Below, in pieces: positions 43,429 through 55,079 of a stretch of DNA of 64,000 nucleotides. Where the stretch lies: NCBI GenBank assembly GCA_018902385.1, contig JABSSW010000013.1:496001-560000 (forward strand), in the 5' to 3' direction. The DNA is from Physcia stellaris (taxonomy: Eukaryota; Ascomycota; Lecanoromycetes; Caliciales; Physciaceae). The notes below the pieces were generated by a model. It was not told the origin of the DNA, searched no databases, and was given only the letters and a program-made list of their open reading frames with translations. Both the position numbers and the translations under genes were made by a program. The number at the start of each line of letters is the position of its first letter. Positions within the stretch are counted from its first letter, which is position 1.

Positions 43429-44635
43429 GACATGTGTATTTGGTCGACATCGTAACTAAGGGAGGCTATCTGGAGGCTTGTCGTTTTGTGCATGGTGCTC
43501 AGGCGTTGCATGTGGCTAAGAGTCATTGTTGCTATGAGACATGATCATTGTTGGGCGCATATGATGCTATTATTGATGCTTGGAGTTCGAGATTACAATT
43601 ACAGTGGTGCGCAAACCGACGGGCAAATGCCGAGTATCTATACTGGCTCACTAGGTCGAGATGCAAATATGATTTTCATGTTCGTATCGTAGTCAGCTCG
43701 CAGATTCCAGTCGCTAAACGCTTAGCATAACGTTGTCTGAGCCTTGCAAGTACTCTAAGGCCAATACTATTTCTCATTATGACTCGAGTGAGTTGAGCAT
43801 TATCCAGTCAATCTGGTAGTCCTAGGGCGCGATTAAAGCACTCGACGCTAGAATTTCATCCCAGAATTCGAACTATGCAGCTGAAAGGATAGCCTTATTG
43901 CCAGCTCCCCACGGCGTACAACGATAGACATTCTCCTCTTCAGTCCAGCTACCTGCCGCTCAAATTTCATTTCCCCAATATTATACATCTCGTGAGTTCG
44001 GCAAAATCGAGCGTGGTCAGATCGCAAGTAACATCGCCGTCGGGACAAGTGGAGACAAAGTGAAAGCGCGGGTGGCCCTCGAGCTCAACCCAGTCTCCCT
44101 GATGGGGGATACTTCGGACTTGTATCACGCCACTTTGCATCATAAAAATGCTGTATTTGCACAATGGCCGAGAGAGCAACTGAATAATCAATTCTCAAGA
44201 TGACATCTCTGCCAGCGCGCGGTTGCCGCTTGAAATTGTACAGCGCTTCTTGCATCAGAGATTGTGAGTGGGTTTTCTTAAGCGTGGCTTAGTGCACGAG
44301 ATCTCGGAGTCTGCTGGACAAGTCAGTCCGGAATACTAGCCATATCTGGTGTTCAAAGGATGCTGAAACACGCCCATACATACTCATTGAAAATTTCTCA
44401 GGCTCTGCAATTCCAATCAACATCTTGAATGTGCAAAGCAAGAACCGCCTCGATCCTTCAGCCCTTCTATTGAACACTTTATATCCAGCATAGTGTTCTT
44501 TCCTCCCCGCACGGCCTGGGATGAGAGAACCTTTGGCATTTGTCCATATGGCTAGCCCTGTGAAGATTGAAGGGTTGATCTAGATGGTTGATTGGCTACA
44601 CCATCAAAATAGAATCGGCATCTTGAGTCCAAATT
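43429..44635. other. intergenic between convergent RAD51 and NUP120
   Basis: 1.2 kb. A forward frame at 44231-44270 reads SARLPLEIVQRFLHQRL and could be an F-box-type relic, but only about 15 codons match. A reverse frame 44191-43967 has no known domain. No repeat or RNA recognised. Confidence 0.4.
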
Positions 44636-47600
44636 TCACAACTTCCCTTCTCCATCGTCGACATCCATTCGATCCTCGCCATCTTCGTCATCGGCTCCGT
44701 CGAGCCCAAAGCCCCATCTCCCGTTTTCGAGCATACTCCTTCTGTCCAATTCCTTCTGATACTCAGCCCTCACATCTTTGATGGTGACTAGAAGTCTCCT
44801 CTTCTTGACACCATCCTTTTCATCATCCTTCCTGGCTCCGTCGAAGCTATCCGTGAGGACCCAGGCCTCGTCTTCGTTACCGCAACAAGCCAGTAGATTG
44901 ATGACACTAAGGTAAGTAGTAATGATATCATCACTTTCACCTCTCATGAATGACCTGCGACTCAATTTTTGAACGCGCTGAAGATATACGAGCAGGGCTG
45001 CGGCAGCTCCGCGATAGTCGAGGTATCTCATGCGCCAAGCAGCCAGGAGCTTGTTGTATTGAGGTGCTGAAGCACCGTGGAAAGCGACGGTAGAAGTTTT
45101 AGTAGCTTTCTGAGCCAAGAAGCCTTCGATATGAGGTAGAAGTTTAGGAGGCCAAGGCAGGTCAAGAGCTCGGCTAAATTCATCTTCCGACAGTAGTTTT
45201 GTAAGGAATACCGGTAGAAGTGCTGAAGCGTCGTCAGGAGGTAAGCGAGTGAGGACGGAGAACGCAGAATCAAAATCAGAGATTGAGATGGAAGCGTGGA
45301 ATAGAGCCGTCAGAGGCGTAATTTGTCGGACAGGGTCGAGAGTTTGTTGCGGGATTTTGCGAGCGAACACGGCTACATAGCTAAAACATTCGGCCCTTCG
45401 GAAGAGATCTTGAATGTGAGCGAAATAAGCAGTTAAGCCTTGTCCAAGATGCGCTACTTCAATAGCGGTTAAAAGGGATTCCGAAGTTGCAGGATCCGTG
45501 TGGTCACCTGGGTGAGCTGCGGCAAGTAGATCTCAAGTCAGTACCAATATGATTGAGAAGGGTATAATGAATTGTGCAGAGATATATAGAAACTCACAGA
45601 CTCCGAACGAAGCTTTATCGAAGTGCAGAGCAGCTTCAGCAAACTCGCCTCTCATGAGACAGAAACGGCCTTTGATGTAGGTTGACCAAGGAGTCGATGG
45701 TTGATAGCAAAGGAAATCGGAAGCAAGACCAATATCATTATGAGCAAGTAGATTGCATTGAATTCGAGTAAGGACATCGTCCAGTTTTATTTCATAGGGA
45801 CCCCCCATAATCCATGCCATGATGTCTTGCATGGTTTCGGTGAGCGCAGCAGACTCACTTGACCCAATACAAGGCCGTGGGCTAACATCGAGAGCAAATA
45901 ATTGTTCGAGTACCGTAGATACTCTACCTAGCGAGATCGATGCGGGCGTCTCCACATCTACTTCGTTTGAAGGCTTGATTGGTTGAGGTCGCACATGCAC
46001 CGCGAGCCAGCGCACAACTTCGACTTGCCGGAGCTTGTCAAGGATGTCGATGAACAGCTCAGCGGCATCAAACTCTTCCATTGACGTTTCCTCTCTATCT
46101 GCTTCTGTGTCAACGACAATGACCAAAATCAACAAGTCATAGAGAATTTGTCGGCTCAAAGTGACCATGTCCTGGATCCCTCGCACCAAGGCTTTTAATC
46201 CATATTGCGTGGATTTCAGATTGGATGCTTGCTCAGACATGGCGCGCAGAATATCGCTGGTAATCGCTTTGAAGTGCGTATTTCCCAAACCATCAAAGCC
46301 GCCGATCGGGTCGAGCTGAGCTACCAGGCGAGTGAAGGCAGTGTCCTCGATTTCCGAACCAAACCCGCAATTGTCGTAGAACAGCTGTATCCGAAGAGAC
46401 GCTGATTGGTTAGGGTCCTGCCAAAGCTCGGCTGCAAGAGTCGCATTGCACATTTGCAGAAGCTCAGGACTAAAACTCCGCCGAAAATTGGCAGCAGCAG
46501 CGACTAGTACAGCAAGCTCATCTGGTAAAATAGAATCATCCTCATCCTCGCGATCTTGAAAACTGAATCGCATGCTAGGGTTTTTGTAAGCAGTCTTCAG
46601 GACGTCCTGGGTATTGTGAGCAATGATCTCGGTCTGGCTGCATTTGCGTATGGAAGAACAACCGTCAGCGAAGATAAGCCATGGCATCTGCCTCTGAGAA
46701 TCGTAGGCAAGGGATCCATTGTCCCATCTCAAAGCATCGAGATCACGGATGTTTTGCCAAAGTACGCCGAATTCTGCTTCCAGTGATGCGTTGTAGGCCT
46801 CAAAGTCCATGCCGTCAGAGTCTAATCGCTGCAATGCTACATGCGAGGAGATCATCGAATGTATGTTGTCTCTTAGAGAAGCTTGCGGATCGAGTGAGGT
46901 ATTCGAATCTCTTGCTGTGGCATAGATTGACAATGCTGTCTCGACAACCGTCTGTGAGAATCTACCGGGTAGAAGTAAGAAATCCAACCAGGCATCGACG
47001 ACGCCTTGCGGCTCAGCGTCAGTGACCTGGGGTTGTGCTTCATGAGTGATGATTTCAGAAGTTGCCACAACCCAATCATGATTCCATGCGGCTTTCATCG
47101 AGTTCCTGAAGTCAGTCGGGGTGAGCTTGAGGTGATATAGTTTGCTACGCCTGTTGGAGCTCATGAGAATCCATATTTGGAGCGAACTGACTCGTTGTTC
47201 TTCAAAAACGTTGACCTTGAAGTCGGCGACTTTCCAAATAGCTTTGCTATCGGGATTAGGATCAGGATCAGGGGGTAGGAAGGCATCATCAGGATGGAGA
47301 TCCCGAACACCTTTCGCACCAGCGTCAGCATCTCGAACTGCCCAGAACTTGAATTGACCTAGGTCATGAGGCGAGAAACTCATCAGATAGTATTGATCTC
47401 CTTCTATGGATCCCGGAAATTCGAACAATTGCAGCATATTGGGATTGCTAGGATCAAGCAGCAGCTTTGACACCTCATGTGGCTCGCGACGGACACCCAG
47501 AAGATCTGTAGTGAAAACGGTCCTGCCCTGCTTCATGTTCCTGACCTTCAAGTTGTGGTTTAAACAAAGCATCCACAAGTGCTTTCTATCGGGAGAGTAT

Positions 47601-48432
47601 GACATTGATTGCACTGTGTCCTGGTCCAGCGTTGCGTGGCCATAACGAACCGTATTGCTCCCTTGCCAGCGAATTAGGCTTCGCAAAGACGACCCCCATT
47701 GCCCATCATTACAAGCCAACTCGTGCCACGAAGCACCATCACTACCTCCAGGTCTTGTGAGTTGAAGAAGTCTCCCATCACTAAGTCCAACCAGCAACTC
47801 CGATGAGCTGGCTGCCACGAACCGATGCGGAGTGCTGAAATTGGTGGAAGCAGGCTTGAAGACTTTGCACCAGTGTCTTATATCCTCTTCGGAGGCAGCT
47901 GATTGGCAGAAGAAGGCGCTCTTGAGGTCAAGCGTATACAGCTCGTTTGAAGTCGTAAGTGCAAAAATGCCGATGACGCCCTGCTCTTCTGCGTCTGCCA
48001 GAGCTACACCACCCTGCCGAATAGAACATGGGAAATGGAATCGTAGAATATAGAGAGCCTCGTTCTTCTCTTCATTGCTCTTACTCAGATCTATGGATCG
48101 AATTTCCAGAATTTTGTTATCTTCGAGTAAACGCCATAGGAAGCTCCGAGGGTACCTGTCGGAGCTGCTGAAGTAGACCGAGCTTGCACTCGCGATAGCA
48201 CCGTTCGAGAACCCTTCTTCATCCCTGTAGGTAGGCGACCTTTTTGCAATTCGACGTGTGGGGGTGAAGCGCGATTGAAGGTTATTGCTGACGAAGGGAT
48301 CTGGAATTCGATTACAGAGCTTGGGGTCTCGGATTCAAGACCTACGCGGTTCTCTTTTAGTAAGGCTAGAGAAGATATTGGCGACTCCCCCGCCATTCCA
48401 GCTCCTCTGACAAATGTAGAGATTTGTTGCAT
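44636..48432 (-). CDS. NUP120: nucleoporin Nup120/Nup160
   Basis: Member of the Y-shaped (Nup84) scaffold of the nuclear pore. Exons 48432-48293, 48239-45598 and 45516-44636 give about 1220 aa. The N-terminal half is a beta-propeller: PRSFLWRLLEDNKILEIRSI, SSWHELACNDGQWGSSLRSL-like SWHELACNDGQWGSSLRSLI, RWQGSNTVRYGHATLDQDTV and SPHDLGQFKFWAVRDADAGA. The C-terminal half is alpha-solenoid (ALYNKLLAAW-like repeats) with an acidic tail (DGADDEDGEDRMDVDD). The first intron has two in-frame acceptors, 48240 or 48225, which I cannot separate. ATGs at 48432 and 48396 are both possible starts; MAGESPISSLALLKENRVGL from 48396 resembles homologues more. Confidence 0.9.
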
Positions 48433-49458
48433 TGACAGAATTAGATCAACATCTCTTGAGCGACGCGGCAAGCTCAATTGCTATTTCGCGAATGTTTAGG
48501 GTTAATTGCGGAATTTATCCGCAGTCTTGGCACTAGCAATATTCCCACTACCATAACCGGGGCCCGCCTCCCAAACACTCGTACCTCGTTACATGTACGA
48601 GTATGTCTTGTCGCCATATCGATACCATCTGATTCCATATTCCCACCGAGCCTACGATTGTGCTTCTTGATTTTCTCGCCCTCGCTTCAAAGACCATCTC
48701 GTTTTGGGACGACGAGAGGGTCTTGAGCTTCATGAAGCAATGACAGCCAAAGTGAATGCTCCCTTGTGCGATAGCGCAGCCTCTTCGACAATTTTGGCCT
48801 TAAGGTAAAGTTCTCGAGTTCTCGTACATCTCGGGACTGTGCCTCAATCAAGATATGGGGTAAGATTTGCGGGCCGAGTAATAACATCATGATCATAAAG
48901 CTATTGGGAATTGAATTGTCTTCTCGGCCAACAAGTTCTTTTGAATGTCAACAATACTTCCACGTTATTCTCCAGCTCGATTCCGGACATCACGAACGTC
49001 AGTGGCCCGAAATCACAGCGTCTGATTACCATCAAGATCAATAAAATACATAGTGTAAAAACTGACGCGCAGATCACTGCTTTCACTATGGGTAGAACAG
49101 ATTGTTATTTTCCCGCTTGCACTTCGAGTCAAACATTTTTATTGTCGGCGACCCAAGAGTCATGCAAATGACCTCTGGACACCAGCTCAGCTACCATTGC
49201 TCCAACCTCTGAGTCTTCTTGAAGCCTTAGACAACATGTTGCTGTGAAAAGGAATGCGGCATGTAAAAGTCAAAAGTCAACATCCAAAGCTTAACCAGCA
49301 CACGAAGCAATGATGAGAAAGGATCATAGGTCTAATAATACGGACAGCTCCAATTTCCATGCGTAAGTATAAGTTTCCTCCCAGGCTCCCACGACAGCAA
49401 CCGCTTGCAATTGTCATATTGAGCTTCATGCGAATCAAACGCTGCTCACGCATTCATC
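48433..49458. other. intergenic
   Basis: About 1 kb upstream of NUP120 and downstream of IML2. Short frames only; nothing recognised. Confidence 0.5.
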
Positions 49459-52005
49459 TCAGCCGCTTGCTTTCCTCCATTTACCCAGGGTGTCCTGAGC
49501 AGTGGCAATCTTTAGCCCAATCCTAGCATCAAGCTCGTAACCTTCCCATTTCGCCGCCTTATCAATCCATGCTTCACACTCCTTGACATACTTCAATTCT
49601 TCGTCCGCTCCATCCTTCACACTAGGACTTTGCTGCCGCCTTTCCGCCACCTCGACTCTTTGCATCCAACTGATGACACCTCGCTCATAGTGTGCAGCGG
49701 GTGCAGTCCAATCGTCTTTGAGACCGCCCTTCAGTTCTGTTCGGTCAACGTTGAGCACGCCTACTTTGAGCGCGGTCTTTGCTTCCTCCCAACGATGGAG
49801 ATTTCGTAGAGTTGCGCCTCGAAGGACCGCAAGAATCGCAAGCTCATCGGGCCCCTCGCGTGCCCATGTTGGGTTCTCAGCTCTGTCTTCGCTCCAGGCT
49901 AGCGCAGCAAGCGAATCGTTGAGCTGCGCAGCGTCCATACGTTTATAGCCGTTCCAGAAGAAGATCATTTCCTCTAACGGGCTGACACCTATGGCATCGA
50001 TAAAAGGGACGTGAAAGTCATTCGAACGCGCCTCCCATTTCTTAATCTTCCGGGTGACGAAAACGTCGAATGGGAGTTGACGAGCCATAAATTTCTTCTT
50101 ACCGGCGTGATCTGGCGCGGTCTTGAGGTACTCAGTAGCTTTTCTAGCATGTGCAGCAGCTTTTTTGGGGTTAGAAGATTTATTGCGGCGATACAGCTCG
50201 AGCTCAGCCACCCCGGCTATATAATAATACAGAGCGTGTGACCAGTTGTTGAGAGTAACGCATGCGATAAATGATGTGGAGCATAATTCGAAGTTGTGAA
50301 TATACATGGCGTTGAGCGACTTTTCGAACATTGCAATTGCTTCAACCTGCTTGAGAAGCGAAGGTTTGCTGCTGCTTAAGAGTGCTATAGATTCTTTGAG
50401 ACGGCGGTTCATGGCCTCCATTCGAGCTTGTTCGAGGAGCCAAAGCTGAGACTTAGGGTGCCGCTTCCGCATATCGGCGAGCAATAATTCACAGCGTTCT
50501 TTAGGATAGCCTTCCGTTGGTGGTTGCCCATCTTGGCTCATGGTGGAATCGGGGATGATGTCTGAGAATCCGACAACAGCATGGTAGTAGCCAAGAAGAA
50601 TGAGACCAGCCATCGCACCATTGATATTATGGAACTTGCTCGCTTGCCAGAGCATGCGTAAGCCGCGGTCTCTGTCTCCTCTGAATCCGATGATGTAAAG
50701 TAACTTTCCGAAGGCTGGAGGGATCATAGCAATCATAACGAGTAACAGGCCATAGCAAAGATTAGCACCAGAATGAATGAAGACGTCAATCGGGTTTGTA
50801 AAGACGTCAGAATCAGGGTCATGTTCAAGCATGCCTTGCGGCGTAAGTGGTGTCCTGGGTGTCGGTGGACGCTCCAGGCCAGCTGCACGGTCATTCAAAG
50901 CCAAATCCTCTAGGTTGACTTCGACGCCATTGACCTCTACGTGTCCAGCATACTTGTCAGTCCCAGTATTTCCATCATGAGCTTCGTGTGCATCGTAAAA
51001 CTCGGCTTCATCATCTGCCTCAGCTGATGGAATGTCGGTCTTATGGACGGTTCTAGCTGGATTTACGTCTTCAGCGTTAGAGCCATTCTCTGATTTGACT
51101 GATGGCGGGCGGGTGTTGGTAACGCTATCATGATCTTCACCGAAACCACCTGGCATTCCTCTGAGTCATCTTGCGGATGTGCCTGATCGGAAGGACTCAG
51201 TGGATCTATTTCTAGGAGCGCCTAGTTCAGCTTTTGACTTCATATATCTACCTTCTGCTTGTAGTATACCGTCGAGGGTCACATAGGCTTTTCTTAGCTT
51301 ATAGAAGCCCTTGATGCTTTCCGTCAAGCTCTCGTTAAGGACGCCCACCACAGCACTCATTAGCTGACACTGTGCATTGCAGAGCGCAAATTCAGAGCCC
51401 GGGGGGTACATGATAGACTTATAAGCGCGGCCGTCCTTCTGCGCTCGGCGATGGTCCGCGGAAGACGTTGCTTCAGCATCGAGGAGTCGTTCCGATGCTT
51501 TGCAGAATCAGCTATATTCACGGAGACATCGCCCAAGCTGGGGCACGCACCCTCACGCATAACTTCGGGCTCGAACCCCAATGTAGCTCGCAAGAATGCT
51601 ACCATTCCCTTCCCAAGCTATCCTCGTATCACACCCTAATCAGCTTTCATCCAACCTTCTAATATATCAGCCCCGGATCAAGGCGGTCTCTAGAGGCTAG
51701 AGTAGTGAAGATTCACCTTGTGAAAGGAAGAATGACCGTTTTTGAGGCCATTCTCTGCAGATTCGAGGTCATCGTCCATGATATACCCCGCCGCTGCAAG
51801 ATTCCGCTGTCAGCTTCCGGTAGAAGCCGACGTTAATACTAACTCCATACCTCGCATGGCGACTTCCACTAAACCATGAGTCAGCGTTATTTTTGCATTC
51901 GTGCAATAACAACGGCCTACAATTTTGAGGCTCCGTAGACGAGTCCGAGCGATGCGTCGAAGCATTTATCTCGGCCTTCTTTGAGTTTATCCATCCACGC
52001 AACAT
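49459..52005 (-). CDS. IML2: Iml2/TTC39-type mitochondrial-lipid droplet protein
   Basis: Tetratricopeptide protein implicated in inclusion-body clearance and lipid-droplet/mitochondria links in yeast. Exons 52005-51921, 51868-51851, 51793-51717, 51617-51551, 51497-51239 and 51160-49459 give 735 aa, phases consistent throughout. Start [20 protein letters not shown]; the 18-nt second exon encodes LEVAMR; then [60 protein letters not shown], and after the linker [60 protein letters not shown] and the TPR region. An in-frame TGA at 51165-51167 lies between exons 5 and 6; a 78-nt in-frame intron (51238-51161, GTCAAA...CTCAG) removes it. Without that intron the gene would be interrupted. Confidence 0.88.
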
Positions 52006-52133
52006 GATGCAGTGCTTGGCTGGGATTGACGCCGGTGTACGGAATCGATGAGGTCCTATAGTAGTGTGTAGATGTATTTAAACCAGTTGTAGGAGAGTAG
52101 AAAGTTCGAGGAAAGTAGAAAGGGGAGTGACTA

Positions 52134-52212
52134 CTCAGGGGCGTTTTTCGGGAGTGCTCAAGCTTTGCCTACATGAGCCTAGTTTTGAGCATTCCCGAAA
52201 AACGTCCCTGAG
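52134..52212. mobile_element. 79-bp MITE with TA target duplication
   Basis: Arms of 28 bp: left begins CTCAGGGGCGTTTTTCGGGA; right is the reverse complement with two mismatches and ends ...CGTCCCTGAG. TA flanks both sides (52132-52133 and 52213-52214). The 20-odd-bp loop is unique. Stowaway-like size and target suggest a Tc1/mariner-type miniature element. It lies between the divergent IML2 and SEM1 genes. Confidence 0.75.
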
Positions 52213-52527
52213 TATCAAGAGGCGGATATCAGCATGAGGCTATGATCATTGCTGAATCTATACCGTATTCGATATGTCATTTTGCCAAGCATGCAAAGGT
52301 GCAGCTCAGTCCCGCCCAAAGTCTAGACCTCACCGGACATTTTGTTTCATGTAGAACCCTAAGGTAATGCAGGGTTCTGTAGCACACTTGCAAGTCACCT
52401 TACGCCAAGCCTTGGTTGACCCTAAGCTATGGGCTCGAGGCCTCGTTAACAACATAATTGTTTTCTTCTATCGCTCGATCAAAAAGCCCATCACACCCTT
52501 GCGTCTACTTACATAGAGCTTCGCAAG
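52213..52527. other. SEM1 promoter side of the divergent region
   Basis: About 315 bases from the 79-bp element to the SEM1 ATG. No further element seen. Confidence 0.5.
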
Positions 52528-52909
52528 ATGTCGGCCGCTGCAGAAGGTGCAACTTCCACCACCAAAGCCGTCACCTCCGATGAGACCTCGTCAACGGCAC
52601 TCAAAGACCAGCAAAAACCTGCTGCTGCACTGGAAGAGGATGATGAATTTGAAGATTTTCCAGTAGAAGGTTCGCTTACTTACCGATCAATGACCACGGG
52701 CTCGGGTGCTGATGATGAGCAGATTGGCCGCAGGAAGACGCAGAAGTACCCGGGGAGCAGAATACGCACTTGTGGGAGGAAAGTTGGGATGACGATGATA
52801 CGAGCGAGGATTTCTCCAAACAGCTAAAGTACGTTTGGAAGCCTCCCAAGCTGTCTCGGCTGATCTTTACCACAGGGAGGAATTGGAGAAAGTCAAAGCA
52901 AACAAATAG
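52528..52909 (+). CDS. SEM1: Sem1/DSS1, proteasome lid and TREX-2 subunit
   Basis: Small acidic, largely disordered subunit (Rpn15) of the proteasome lid, also in TREX-2 and recombination complexes. Exons 52528-52669, 52723-52828 and 52876-52909 give 93 aa, phases consistent. A Thr/Ala-rich start leads to the two conserved acidic/aromatic segments: EEDDEFEDFPVEDWPQEDAE and THLWEESWDDDDTSEDFSKQ, then LKEELEKVKANK. These Trp/Phe residues in an acidic context are the family signature. Slightly longer than yeast Sem1 (89 aa). Confidence 0.95.
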
Positions 52910-53077
52910 TCTGAAATAAGCAAACATTAGACACGGCGTTGGTGGTTCGGGATTATGAGTTTTCGGTGCCTATCGATAGACAATGGCTCAGAAAAGCTGG
53001 CATCTCTATGCCACATTGCTCGCTTGTGAATGAACGCAACACTAGAATGGAAAGGCTAGCAACGACATCGTGACCGC

Positions 53078-54504
53078 TTAAAGCTTGGAAGTCCTTCCTT
53101 GCAACCATCAGGCCTTCATCCGACAGTCGAAAACCCTACTTACTCGATAATGCGGATACACCAGGCAAGTCTTTGCCTTCCAGCAACTCTAAGGAGGCGC
53201 CGCCTCCTGTCGATACATGGCTAAGCTTCTCCTCTACTCCGTACTTGGCAGCAACCGTGGCAGTATCGCCTCCGCCAATGATGACAATCTTACCGTTTTG
53301 TGCAGCGTCAACAGCAGCATCCATGGTTGCTCTTGTTCCTTTCGCGAAGGCGTCAAACTCGAAGACCCCGGGCGGTCCGTTCCAGAGGATAGTCTTGGCT
53401 TCTGAGATGGTCTTCTTGTACAGCTCTATGCTCTTTTCGCCGCAGTCCAGACCCATCCAACCGTCAGGGATACCCTCCTCATCCGTTGCATACCCAGTCT
53501 TTGCGTCCTTGTCGAACTTGTCCGCTGTGATGTAATCGCAGGGCAAGACGACCTTGACGTTATTCTTCTTCGCTTTCTCTATCAAGTCGGCGACGGTCTT
53601 GCTTCCTGCCTCATCGAAAAGGCTGTCTCCAATCTTGACATTTTCCAAAGTCTTCTTGAAGGTGAAGGCCATACCTCCACAGACAATGAGGCTGTCTACC
53701 TTGGTCAACAGATTGTCAATCAATTGAATCTTGTCGGACACCTTGGCACCACCAAGTATAGCCAAGAAAGGTCTCTGGGGTTTTTCCAGCGCTTGTGCAA
53801 AGTAGTCAAGCTCCTTCTTCATCAAGAACCCAGAGGCTTTCTGTGGCAGCTCGCAACCGACCATAGAGCTGTGTGCACGGTGGGCTGTTCCGAAAGCGTC
53901 GTCTGGTCAGTTTTGGTAAGTACGTCATTCTTCGCTCGCTGAAGGAGCTGCTTCTCCTACTGATATAAATATCCCCCAACGTAGTCAGTCCTTTCCTAAA
54001 TTCGGCAACCTTCTCCTTGTCCGCTTTAACTTTCTTGCCCTCTGCATCCTTGCTACTTCCTTCCTCCTCCGCGTGAAATCTCAGATTTTCGAGGAGAATA
54101 ATCTGGCCATTGCTGGCTTTGTTGACTGTTACCTCAACCTGCTCGCCCACGCAATCGTCGGTAAAGGTGACGCTCTGTCCTAGTAACTTCTCGAGCTCCG
54201 AAACGACAGGCTTTAAGGAGTACTTTTCATTCCTCTTTCCGTCGGGACGCCCCAGGTGAGACATGAGGATGACTGCCTTCGCTCCATGTTCGCCAGCGTA
54301 CTTGATGGTAGGAAGAGCGCCGACGATCCGCTGGTTATTCGTGATCTTTTTGTCCGAGTCTAGAGGTACATTGAAATCTACCTAAATCGCGAATGATCAG
54401 CTTGAGTGAAGAAAAAACCTGGGCTGCTAAGGACGTACGCGGATCAATACTCGCTTGTCTTTGAGGTCGACATCGGTGATGGCGAGCTTGTTTGAAAGAG
54501 ACAT
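53078..54504 (-). CDS. PGK1: phosphoglycerate kinase with cryptic SKL isoform
   Basis: Glycolytic enzyme making ATP and 3-phosphoglycerate from 1,3-bisphosphoglycerate. Main form: exons 54504-54439, 54381-53961 and 53902-53136, 417 aa ending ...[10 protein letters not shown]. Motifs: [101 protein letters not shown] and the nucleotide loop [13 protein letters not shown]. The stop TAG is inside GTAAGTAG, a consensus donor. Splicing 53143-53098 (46 nt, acceptor GCAAG) joins the preceding A to 53097-53078 and gives ...LSRRTSKL, a peroxisomal PTS1. See finding. Confidence 0.95.
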
Positions 54505-55079
54505 ATTCGTATCTGGCTGTGGCTGGATTTGGAGGGAATGGTATCAGGTCAATTGAGGCAATTAGGATTTGTTTAAGGTAGCTGAGGCAGCTGGCTGAAG
54601 AAGCGTTGAGAGTTTAGCGGGGTGTTTTTCCGGTTGCTGGTGGGGGTATGACATAAAGTAGTAGTTCTAAGGGAAAGGCTCCGCTATCAGCCCTCCACTA
54701 GACCACGGCCAAAACAAACAAAGTCCTTACAATGCTAAGGTACCTGGAGCAATCGAAGAACCGTACAATATTGGCTTCTCCGAAGATGTCACTCGACAGC
54801 AGACTCGATCATCGAAATCCCCGGGCAGAGGCACTCAGAAAAATCACTCCTTTTTTCCATTACAAAGTTTCAGGTCTCAAGAGAACAACAAGAATGAGCA
54901 ACGTAGAACGTAACTATTTGCAAAGATACGCAGAGACCGAGATTACCGTGAAAAATCCAGTAATTTCATCCGTCGTATCCTCTTTCATATACAGTTACTC
55001 CCGCAAAACCTCCGTCGACGCTGTTTCCGCTCCCATCATAACCCAACAAGCCATAATTTCCCCGCTAGAACCCCCTTGT
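54505..55079. other. PGK1 upstream region
   Basis: 575 bases. A forward 119-codon frame (54732-55091) overlaps the next gene's 3' end and looks spurious. Confidence 0.5.

Noticed and set aside
44231-44270. F-box-type fragment RLPLEIVQRFL
   Set aside because: About 15 codons only and no continuation; kept as a note in the intergenic entry.
51540-51600. B-box-like GGCTCGAACCCC as a tRNA gene
   Set aside because: No A box or cloverleaf around it, and it lies inside IML2 exon 4.
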